Below are positions 57,996-64,000 of a stretch of 64,000 nucleotides of DNA, piece after piece (within the stretch, counting starts at the first letter, position 1; each line of letters starts with the position of its first letter). This DNA comes from Oceanobacillus sp. FSL K6-2867 (GTDB lineage: Bacteria > Bacillota > Bacilli > Bacillales > Amphibacillaceae). Where the stretch lies: assembly GCF_037963145.1 (NCBI RefSeq), contig NZ_CP150144.1, forward strand, positions 3,844,001 through 3,908,000, read 5' to 3'. Both the position numbers and the translations under genes were made by a program. The notes beneath the pieces were generated by a model that was not told the origin of the DNA, ran no database searches, and was given only the letters and a program-made list of their open reading frames with translations.

Positions 57996-58033
57996 AATAG
58001 AGCAGATGAGGATTATTCATCTGCTCTATTTTC
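57996..58033 (+). terminator. Terminator of ftsAZ
   Basis: AATAGAGCAGATGA pairs exactly with TCATCTGCTCTATT over a seven-base loop, with a short T run. Confidence 0.9.
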
Positions 58034-58140
58034 AATTCAATAACAATAACCCCCTTTTTATCTCTCAGCAAAACTTCCACCAAAACAATCCTTAACACTA
58101 CCCTTAAGACATGATAAGCATATTCTGTATTCTATAATTT

Positions 58141-58543
58141 ATATAAACTTCGAACTAACTGCCAAGGTTTGAGTAAGCCCCGCCGTCCGGGATCGCTTCG
58201 GGCGGATGCTTTCCGTGGGCACGGCTTCAGCCTCTACGGAAGAAAACCACTTGCTGTGAGTCTTCAGATACGTGCTGTTCCCACAGGACAAGGAATGCTT
58301 CGTCAGCATTTACATCCTATTTTCGAGGAGTCACCGCCCTCCGCTCACCCGGACTGGTTAGAATACAGTACTGTTTCTATTTTTAAAATCATGTTATTTA
58401 TAGTGAACCAATACTAGCGCAGGAAATATACGTAGACTCCTGCGGGAGGAGTCTCACCACCCCCCTAAGGTGCGCGAAATGTATTTCCGGAGCGGGTATA
58501 CGCTTAATCCATAATTGACACTGGTTCGGAGTTTCTTTTAAAT
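58141..58543. repeat. Large GC-rich palindromic repeat, copy 2
   Basis: Inverted counterpart of 28726-29126: it begins AAACTTCGAACTAAC and passes through GCCGTCCGG, GGCGGATGCTTTCCG, GCCTCTACGGAAG, ACTCCTGCGGGAGGAGTC and TTTCCGGAGCGGGT to AGTTTCTTTTAAA. It carries its own insertion (about 58288-58330) and lacks the one in copy 1. The frame at 58169-58417 is the repeat read in one phase, not a gene. Confidence 0.85.
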
Positions 58544-58955
58544 GTGATGAAACTTCTAAATTAGTGTTTGTTTACGTTAGCGAAGCAGATCATAAAGCGT
58601 AAATACGTGGAGGCTTTGTATTTATTTAGGAAGATTACATAATTCCAGTTATATTGGTTTAAAGTTATTTTTATGCATGTTGATTTTAGAAGTATTTGAC
58701 ATAAAACGCAAAAATCGATAGACAGACAATCCGTATGAATATACGTTAGCTTTAAAAGAGACAAATTATCCCCGACAAACTTACAGACAAATAGTGAAAA
58801 TTAGCTTTTATACGCACACAAGAAGTGACAGACTTTGCTTCATGACTCTACTATACTCGTTAGTAATTCCTCAAACTTTAGGATGTTCCATTGTCTATGA
58901 AAATACCTTTGAAAATATATACTCCGAAATGATTTGCCAGGAAGGAAGAGAGAAA
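58544..58955 (+). promoter_or_regulatory. spoIIG promoter region with candidate Spo0A sites
   Basis: About 410 bases without a gene. GACAAA occurs three times at 58760, 58774 and 58786 (TTTGTC on the other strand), resembling halves of the Spo0A box. Downstream, GTGACA (58825-58830) and TATACT (58852-58857) are separated by 21 bases; a long spacer is a known trait of the Spo0A-activated spoIIG promoter of B. subtilis. Confidence 0.4.
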
Positions 58956-59876
58956 TTGACCATATATCTTGATGCCGTCTGGTTATTGAACTTTTTTCTC
59001 GATTTAATGCTGCTCATGCTTACAAAAGCTTTAGCAAGGGATGCAGCGGGAAAAATACGAATCGTTTTTGGGGCATTTATAGCTTCATTAATTGTACCAA
59101 TTACGCTATTTTTTCCAGATTCCTTCATAAATGGAGTACTGGGCAAGTTAATTTATTCATTATTTATTATCCTATGTACCTTCGGATACACAGGTATTTA
59201 TCGCATGATGAAATTATTATTATTATTTTACTTTACATCATTTGCAATTGGAGGTGGATTGACAGGAATATACTTTCTGCTTGCAAACCCTGTAACGTTT
59301 ACAGGAAATGGAATTTTAACATTTAATAAGGGGTATGGCGATCCAGTTAGCTGGCTGTTTATCTTAATCGGATTTCCAATTGTTTGGTATTTTACAAAGC
59401 AACGTATGGACGAGCATGCAAGTGAAAAAATTCGTTACGACCAGTTATGTGAAGTAACCATTAAAATGAATGACCACTCATTTGTGACAAGAGGATTTAT
59501 TGACAGTGGCAATCAACTAATTGATCCACTAACGAAACGAGCGGTCGTTATATGTGATGAAATATTTCTTAAACAGTGGTTTTCAGAAGGTGAATGGAAG
59601 CAATTAGAGGAGGTGCATCATTACTTGGCACTGGAACAGATCCCAGAAAAGTGGCAGAACAAAATTCAGATGATTCCGTATCAGGGTGTTGAGGGTAAAA
59701 GTGGTTTTCTTTTAGGAATTCGACCTGATCATATCGAAATCCAGTATGAGAGTCAAAAGCTTATAACAAGCAATTTACTAATTGGCATACAGTTTGGGGT
59801 TTTAGTCAGGGATCAAAGCTATCATTGTCTATTGCATCCGCAAATCATTAAATTAGCTACTATACAAACAGCATAA
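58956..59876 (+). CDS. spoIIGA: Sigma-E processing peptidase SpoIIGA
   Basis: Membrane aspartic protease that cleaves pro-sigma-E in the mother cell after signalling by SpoIIR. 306 residues: five N-terminal helices (1-155) and a cytoplasmic protease domain with active-site [15 protein letters not shown] (Asp at about 183) and PYQGV. The start is TTG at 58956, after GGAAGGAAGAGAG, giving [14 protein letters not shown], which matches the family; the long upstream open frame is not coding. It is followed by sigE after 14 bases. Confidence 0.94.
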   Translation: MTIYLDAVWLLNFFLDLMLLMLTKALARDAAGKIRIVFGAFIASLIVPITLFFPDSFINGVLGKLIYSLFIILCTFGYTGIYRMMKLLLLFYFTSFAIGGGLTGIYFLLANPVTFTGNGILTFNKGYGDPVSWLFILIGFPIVWYFTKQRMDEHASEKIRYDQLCEVTIKMNDHSFVTRGFIDSGNQLIDPLTKRAVVICDEIFLKQWFSEGEWKQLEEVHHYLALEQIPEKWQNKIQMIPYQGVEGKSGFLLGIRPDHIEIQYESQKLITSNLLIGIQFGVLVRDQSYHCLLHPQIIKLATIQTA

Positions 59877-59890
59877 GGGAGTGGGGAAGT

Positions 59891-60610
59891 ATGGCTCTAT
59901 GGAAAATTAAGCTAAAATTGCGCTGGTATAAATTATTGATTAAATTAGGGTTAAAGTCTTCGGAAGTATACTATATTGGTGGAAGTGAAGCATTGCCTCC
60001 TCCACTTTCGAAACAGGAAGAGCAGGAATTATTAATTCTTTTGCCAAAGGGTGACAAATCAGCAAGAGCAATGCTAATAGAACGAAACCTTCGTCTTGTC
60101 GTCTACATTGCACGCAAATTTGAAAATACAGGTATCAATATTGAGGATTTAATCAGCATTGGTACAATCGGCTTAATAAAGGCAGTGAACACATTCAATC
60201 CAGAAAAGAAAATTAAGCTGGCAACTTATGCATCAAGATGTATTGAAAACGAGATTCTAATGTATTTGCGCAGAAATAATAAGCTTAAATCAGAAGTTTC
60301 GTTTGATGAACCATTAAATATCGATTGGGATGGAAATGAGCTTTTATTATCGGATGTTCTTGGTACGGAAGAAGATATTATTACTAAAAATCTTGAATCA
60401 AATGTGGATAAATCATTGCTGAAAAGTGCATTATCAAAATTAAATGCCCGTGAAAAACAAATCATGGAGCTGCGTTTTGGACTGATTGGTGAAGAGGAAA
60501 AAACACAAAAAGATGTTGCTGACATGCTAGGAATTTCTCAGTCTTATATTTCGCGTTTGGAAAAAAAGATTATACGAAGGTTGAAAAAAGAATTTAATAA
60601 AATGGTGTAG
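59891..60610 (+). CDS. sigE: RNA polymerase sigma-E precursor
   Basis: Early mother-cell sigma factor, made as inactive pro-sigma-E. 239 residues; the first about 27 (ending [11 protein letters not shown]) form the pro-sequence cut by SpoIIGA. Then regions 2 ([30 protein letters not shown]), 3 and 4 ([12 protein letters not shown] and helix-turn-helix [19 protein letters not shown]). Very close to B. subtilis. Confidence 0.98.
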   Translation: MALWKIKLKLRWYKLLIKLGLKSSEVYYIGGSEALPPPLSKQEEQELLILLPKGDKSARAMLIERNLRLVVYIARKFENTGINIEDLISIGTIGLIKAVNTFNPEKKIKLATYASRCIENEILMYLRRNNKLKSEVSFDEPLNIDWDGNELLLSDVLGTEEDIITKNLESNVDKSLLKSALSKLNAREKQIMELRFGLIGEEEKTQKDVADMLGISQSYISRLEKKIIRRLKKEFNKMV

Positions 60611-60665
60611 CCATATTTTATAAGGTTTTCATCATATTTTTACAGACTTTCTAAAATCTGTACGT

Positions 60666-60694
60666 GCATAAAAACCCTCAGCAGGGGAGATACT
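60666..60694 (+). promoter_or_regulatory. Sigma-F-type promoter of sigG
   Basis: GCATA (60666-60670), 15-base spacer, GGAGATACT (60686-60694). This fits the sigma-F pattern GYWTA-N15-GGNRANANT. The site is 40 bases upstream of sigG. sigG transcription by sigma-F is established in B. subtilis. Confidence 0.65.
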
Positions 60695-60726
60695 GTCCTT
60701 GAACAGCATCACCGACTGGGAGGGTT
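60673..60726 (+). promoter_or_regulatory. Leader hairpin covering the sigG ribosome binding site
   Basis: AACCCTC (60673-60679) pairs with GAGGGTT (60720-60726). The right arm contains the sigG ribosome binding site GGGAGGG. Within the loop GATACTGT and ACAGCATC can form a second stem with one mismatch. Only transcripts beginning upstream, from spoIIG, contain the left arm. Confidence 0.6.
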
Positions 60727-60733
60727 GACTTAA

Positions 60734-61516
60734 ATGACTAGACATAAAGTTGAGATATGTGGTGTTGATACATCAAAACTACCTGTACTTAAAAATGAAG
60801 AAATGAAGAAGCTATTTGTAAGAATGCAGCAAGAAGGAGATATTTCTGCGCGAGAAGAACTTGTAAATGGAAATTTAAGACTTGTATTAAGCGTGATACA
60901 ACGATTTAATAATCGGGGAGAATATGTCGATGATCTATTTCAAGTTGGCTGTATTGGACTAATGAAGTCAATCGATAATTTTGATTTGTCACATAACGTA
61001 AGATTCTCCACGTATGCTGTTCCAATGATTATTGGAGAAATCAGAAGATACCTAAGGGATAATAATCCAATCCGAGTATCTAGGTCCTTACGTGATATTG
61101 CTTACAAAGCATTGCAAGTGAGAGAAAAGCTAATCAGTAAAACATCAAAAGAGCCCACCCCTGCAGAAATTGCAGCTGAAATGGGAATTCCGCATTCCGA
61201 TATTGTGTTTGCTCTTGATGCCATTCAGGATCCAGTGTCATTATTTGAACCGATTTATAATGATGGTGGAGATCCAATATTTGTTGTTGATCAGATTAGT
61301 GATGATAAAGATAAGGATTCAACCTGGGTTGATAAAATTTCATTGAAAGAAGGGATGCACCAATTAAATGAACGAGAAAAAATGATTTTGAATAAACGAT
61401 TTTTTCAAGGTAAAACGCAAATGGAGGTTGCCGATGAAATTGGCATCTCTCAAGCTCAAGTATCTCGTTTAGAGAAAGCTGCTATAAGTCAAATGAATAA
61501 GCAAATGTTTGAATGA
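60734..61516 (+). CDS. sigG: RNA polymerase sigma-G factor
   Basis: Late prespore sigma factor. 260 residues; MTRHKVEICGVDTSKLPVL start, region 2 (DDLFQVGCIGLMKSIDNFD), region 4 helix-turn-helix (QMEVADEIGISQAQVSRLEKAA). The usual Gln/Asn-rich sigma-G features are conserved. It lies 123 bases after sigE without a terminator between, so both read-through from spoIIG and the internal sigma-F promoter can supply transcript. Confidence 0.98.
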   Translation: MTRHKVEICGVDTSKLPVLKNEEMKKLFVRMQQEGDISAREELVNGNLRLVLSVIQRFNNRGEYVDDLFQVGCIGLMKSIDNFDLSHNVRFSTYAVPMIIGEIRRYLRDNNPIRVSRSLRDIAYKALQVREKLISKTSKEPTPAEIAAEMGIPHSDIVFALDAIQDPVSLFEPIYNDGGDPIFVVDQISDDKDKDSTWVDKISLKEGMHQLNEREKMILNKRFFQGKTQMEVADEIGISQAQVSRLEKAAISQMNKQMFE

Positions 61517-61536
61517 AGTTAATTAAAAATCATATA

Positions 61537-61579
61537 AAATCAGGAAAGACAGGAAAATCCTGCCTTTCCTGATTTTTTT
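61537..61579 (+). terminator. Terminator of sigG
   Basis: AATCAGGAAAGACAGGA pairs with TCCTGCCTTTCCTGATT (one mismatch) over a short loop and is followed by seven T residues. Confidence 0.93.
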
Positions 61580-61640
61580 CTGCGGAAAGATGAAATAAAT
61601 TAATGTGTTCGCATATAGTTTAATAAGGCAGGTGAGGATA

Positions 61641-61904
61641 TTGATCAAATTATCAGAGTTACAATTAAAGGAAATTATAATTATGGATGATGGCAGAAGG
61701 TTCGGTCATATTACAGATTTAGAGATTGACGGTAACACGGGTAAAATTATTGCTATTGTCGTGGAAGCGAGAGATAAAAAGAGTGGCATGTTAAAAAAGG
61801 CAGATGAATTAATGATTTCATGGGATCACATTGTTCGAATCGGTTCGGATGTAATACTTGTCAACGATGTTCAGGGGCCAAATTTATATGGAACGGTAAA
61901 ATAG
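61641..61904 (+). CDS. ylmC: YlmC/YmxH family PRC-barrel protein
   Basis: An 87-residue protein with a PRC-barrel fold (IKLSELQLKEIIIMDDGRRFG, GKIIAIVVEARD, DHIVRIGSDVILV). It belongs to the YlmC/YmxH sporulation-associated family. The start is TTG at 61641, directly after AGGTGAGG. Function unknown. Confidence 0.88.
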   Translation: MIKLSELQLKEIIIMDDGRRFGHITDLEIDGNTGKIIAIVVEARDKKSGMLKKADELMISWDHIVRIGSDVILVNDVQGPNLYGTVK

Positions 61905-61960
61905 AGATTGCATGAAAAAGCTTAATTAAAAACCAAAATATGATAAAATAAGACAAGTCT

Positions 61961-62052
61961 ATTTTTTTGCAAGTAAGGAAACTTTTATAATTTCTTTCTT
62001 GCAAAAGTGCAACGAGGGCATCCGCCTAAAGATTGGCGAATGCCAAGTTTTC
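61961..62052 (+). repeat. Two-hairpin intergenic repeat, copy B (ylmC-ylmD)
   Basis: Same organisation as 56669-56754: TTTTTTTGCAAGTAAGGAAA ... TTTCTTTCTTGCA, then GGCATCCGCC and GGCGAATGCCAAGTTTTC. Both hairpins are clearer here: GCAAG/CTTGC, and GGCATCCGCC/GGCGAATGCC. It ends five bases before the ylmD ribosome binding site. Confidence 0.75.
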
Positions 62053-62069
62053 TAATCAGGAGGTTTACA

Positions 62070-62888
62070 ATGAATGAAGTCTTTAAAGAGAAAGATAACT
62101 CTTATCTCAACATAGAAAAATGGCAGGAAAAACATCCTGGACTTGTAGCAGGCTTCACTACAAGAAATGGTGGAGTAAGCGAACACCCTTACCATACCTT
62201 GAATTTCGGTTTCCATGTTGCTGATGAACAGAAGCATGTCATAGAAAACCGCGAGCTCTTAGCAAATAAGCTGAATTTTCCATTGCAAAACTGGGTGTCG
62301 GGGGAACAAGTACATCGAACGGAAATCAAGTATGTAACGGATCGAGATATGAGTAAAGGCTCAGTTTCTTATGCCAGCTCAATTAAAGGAACTGATGGGC
62401 TCGTAACCAATCAAAAAGGATTATTATGTACAGCATTTTTCGCAGATTGTGTTCCCTTATTTTTCTTTGATCCGATAACGGGATACATTGGAATTGCACA
62501 TGCAGGCTGGAAAGGGTCTATAAACAGAATTGCTGAAAAAATGGTCGAAGCTTTTATAAAGGTGGATGTGAAAGCGGAAAACCTATTAGTAGCTATTGGT
62601 CCTTGTATTTCCCAGCAAAATTATGAAGTGGATGAGCGAGTGGTTCAATCGATTCGTGAAACAGATAGAGTAAATGTGGTCCGTTCACTCGGCAAGAATC
62701 GATTTTTATTAGATTTAAAGCAATTAAATGTAGATATCCTTTTACAATCTGGGGTATTACGTCATAATATAGAGATAACAAATTATTGCACTTACCGTGA
62801 TGAAAATATATTTTTCTCTCATCGAAGAGATCATGGTAAAACTGGAAGAATGTTAGGGTTCATCGGATTTTCAGGAAGGATTACATGA
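62070..62888 (+). CDS. ylmD: PgeF/YlmD multicopper-oxidase-fold enzyme
   Basis: A 272-residue protein of the PgeF (YfiH, DUF152) family, annotated as polyphenol oxidase or peptidoglycan editing factor; homologues including human FAMIN act on purine nucleosides. Zinc-site residues are present: HRTEIKYV, CTAFFADCVPLFFFDP and IGIAHAGWKGS. The start is the ATG at 62070 behind AGGAGG. It is followed by ylmE after 19 bases. Confidence 0.92.
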   Translation: MNEVFKEKDNSYLNIEKWQEKHPGLVAGFTTRNGGVSEHPYHTLNFGFHVADEQKHVIENRELLANKLNFPLQNWVSGEQVHRTEIKYVTDRDMSKGSVSYASSIKGTDGLVTNQKGLLCTAFFADCVPLFFFDPITGYIGIAHAGWKGSINRIAEKMVEAFIKVDVKAENLLVAIGPCISQQNYEVDERVVQSIRETDRVNVVRSLGKNRFLLDLKQLNVDILLQSGVLRHNIEITNYCTYRDENIFFSHRRDHGKTGRMLGFIGFSGRIT

Positions 62889-62907
62889 TGGAGGAGTTAT
62901 ACGTAAA

Positions 62908-63579
62908 ATGGAAGTCGCAGCAAATTTGGCAGTCATTCAAGATAAAATAGGACAAGCATGTACAAAAAGTGGCCGTAGGCCTGACGAAATAAATGTTATT
63001 GGAGTTACGAAATATGCTACAATAGAACGAACAGAGGAAGCAGTGGAAGCAGGGGTTAAAAATCTTGGCGAAAATCGTAACGAGGGGTTCTTAGAGAAAT
63101 ATCAGAACATTGGTGACAAAGTAACATGGCATTTTATTGGAACCTTGCAGTCACGGAAAGTAAAGGACATTATTGACAAAATAGATATGCTCCATTCGTT
63201 AGACCGAGTTTCACTGGCAAAAGAAATAAATAAACGAGCGTCATCTTCGGTCAATTGCTTTATACAGGTCAATGTCAGTGGAGAAGCATCCAAGCATGGA
63301 TTGCGAGCAGAAGAGGTAATTCCCTTTATTGAGGAAATTGAGAGATACGAAAAAGTACATGTAGTTGGATTAATGACAATGGCACCTCATATCGAAGACA
63401 AAGAGGAGATTCGGAAGGTATTTCAGAACTTAACTTCTTTAAGAGACCGTATTAAAGCAAAGCAAATTCATCATGCACCGTGTGAATTCCTTTCCATGGG
63501 AATGAGCAATGATTATGAAATTGCAATCGAAGAAGGTGCTACCCATATCCGAATTGGTTCCCAATTAGTTGGTGATTGA
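62908..63579 (+). CDS. ylmE: Pyridoxal phosphate homeostasis protein YlmE (YggS family)
   Basis: A 223-residue PLP-binding protein with an alanine-racemase-type barrel and no known catalysis; controls PLP and amino acid balance. PLP lysine in VIGVTKYA (about 36), then [25 protein letters not shown] and [23 protein letters not shown]. Operon ylmD-ylmE-sepF is the usual context. Confidence 0.95.
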   Translation: MEVAANLAVIQDKIGQACTKSGRRPDEINVIGVTKYATIERTEEAVEAGVKNLGENRNEGFLEKYQNIGDKVTWHFIGTLQSRKVKDIIDKIDMLHSLDRVSLAKEINKRASSSVNCFIQVNVSGEASKHGLRAEEVIPFIEEIERYEKVHVVGLMTMAPHIEDKEEIRKVFQNLTSLRDRIKAKQIHHAPCEFLSMGMSNDYEIAIEEGATHIRIGSQLVGD

Positions 63580-63608
63580 TCGGAAACCTAAGTGAAGAGG
63601 TGATCGAA

Positions 63609-64000
63609 ATGAGTATCAAGAATAAAATTAAAAATTATTTCACCATGGATGATGAATACGAGTACGAATACACACAGGAAGAAGTCACACCGGAAAACAT
63701 AGATAATACAAAGCAACAAACACAAAAGGTTGTGAGCTTGACGAGCATGCAGCAATCTACATCAAAAGTAGTTTTATGTGAACCAAGAACTTACAATGAA
63801 GCACAGGAAATAGCAGATAGTATTGTAAATAGACGTGCAGTTGTCATTAATTTGCAACGTGTCGATCATCAACAAGCTAAACGAATTGTTGATTTTCTTA
63901 GTGGCACGGTCTACGCTGTTAATGGCGATATTCAGAAGCTAGGCGCTGAGACATTTTTATGCACACCGGATAATGTCGAGGTATCTGGAACAATATCCGA
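63609..64000 (+). CDS. sepF: Cell division protein SepF (3' end beyond window)
   Basis: Membrane-binding, ring-forming partner of FtsZ. The first 130 codons are visible: an amphipathic N-terminus ([20 protein letters not shown]), an acidic linker, and the SepF core ([45 protein letters not shown]). The full protein is normally about 150 residues. Ribosome binding site AGAGGTGATC. Confidence 0.96.
   Translation, partial: MSIKNKIKNYFTMDDEYEYEYTQEEVTPENIDNTKQQTQKVVSLTSMQQSTSKVVLCEPRTYNEAQEIADSIVNRRAVVINLQRVDHQQAKRIVDFLSGTVYAVNGDIQKLGAETFLCTPDNVEVSGTIS

Noticed and set aside
58169..58417. Plus-strand open frame of 82 codons after ftsZ
   Set aside because: Same repeat-derived peptide; it covers the repeat from end to insertion and is interrupted by the private insertion.
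58794..58955. 54-codon N-terminal extension of spoIIGA
   Set aside because: It would contain the promoter region; the TTG at 58956 has a strong ribosome binding site and yields the conserved family N-terminus.

Overview
The window reads as a chromosomal core region of an endospore-forming, low-GC Bacillaceae bacterium. Gene order follows the Bacillus subtilis pdh–slp–SR1–ykt–yla–ftsW–pycA–cta–ylb–dcw–spoIIG–ylm backbone. The intergenic repeats and the pattern of gained and lost genes suggest the Oceanobacillus/Virgibacillus group; that placement is inference, since no rRNA gene is present. Sporulation genes (spoVD, spoVE, spoIIGA, sigE, sigG, ylbJ, rsfA, ylaJ) establish that the organism forms spores. 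A meso-diaminopimelate-type MurE indicates its peptidoglycan type.

Layout. 1-5653: the tail of a ykyA-like gene, then the pyruvate dehydrogenase operon pdhABCD. 5693-8405: slp, a NodB-type deacetylase lipoprotein, the SR1 dual-function RNA with its SR1P peptide, and yktA. 8430-13809: small conserved genes yktB, ykzI, yktC, ylaF, ylaH, ylaI, ylaJ, a ylaL-like gene and ylaN. 13956-26870: a MITE, ftsW-pycA, ctaA, and the ctaB-ctaCDEF-ctaG-ctaM caa3 cytochrome oxidase block. 26889-40880: the ylb genes (ylbA, ylbC, ylbD, ylbE, ricF, ylbG), rsmD, coaD, ylbJ, ylbL, tmcAL, ylbN-rpmF, rsfA, ylbP, a DUF3397 gene and bshC. 40936-58033: the division and cell wall (dcw) cluster mraZ-rsmH-ftsL-pbpB-spoVD-murE-murF-mraY-murD-spoVE-divIB-ftsA-ftsZ. 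58141-64000: spoIIGA-sigE-sigG, ylmC, ylmD, ylmE and the start of sepF.

The genes connect pyruvate entry (PDH, PycA) and respiration (heme A synthesis plus caa3 oxidase with heme, copper and assembly factors) to wall precursor synthesis, septation and the early sporulation sigma cascade. Compared with B. subtilis, speA, typA, ylaK, ylbK, ylbQ, murG, murB, ylxWX, sbp and bpr are absent from their usual places, while murF sits inside the dcw cluster.

The most interesting non-coding content is regulatory and repetitive. (i) The SR1 locus has a TTGACT-17-TATAAT promoter and two exact matches to the CcpN operator consensus. (ii) The sigG leader has a sigma-F-type promoter whose transcript would start beyond the 5' arm of a hairpin that otherwise covers the sigG ribosome binding site. 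(iii) Four families of short non-coding repeats are each present in two copies, and six of the eight copies lie beside division or wall genes. No phage, CRISPR array, transposase, tRNA or rRNA was found, and I see no convincing evidence of an entirely new gene system.
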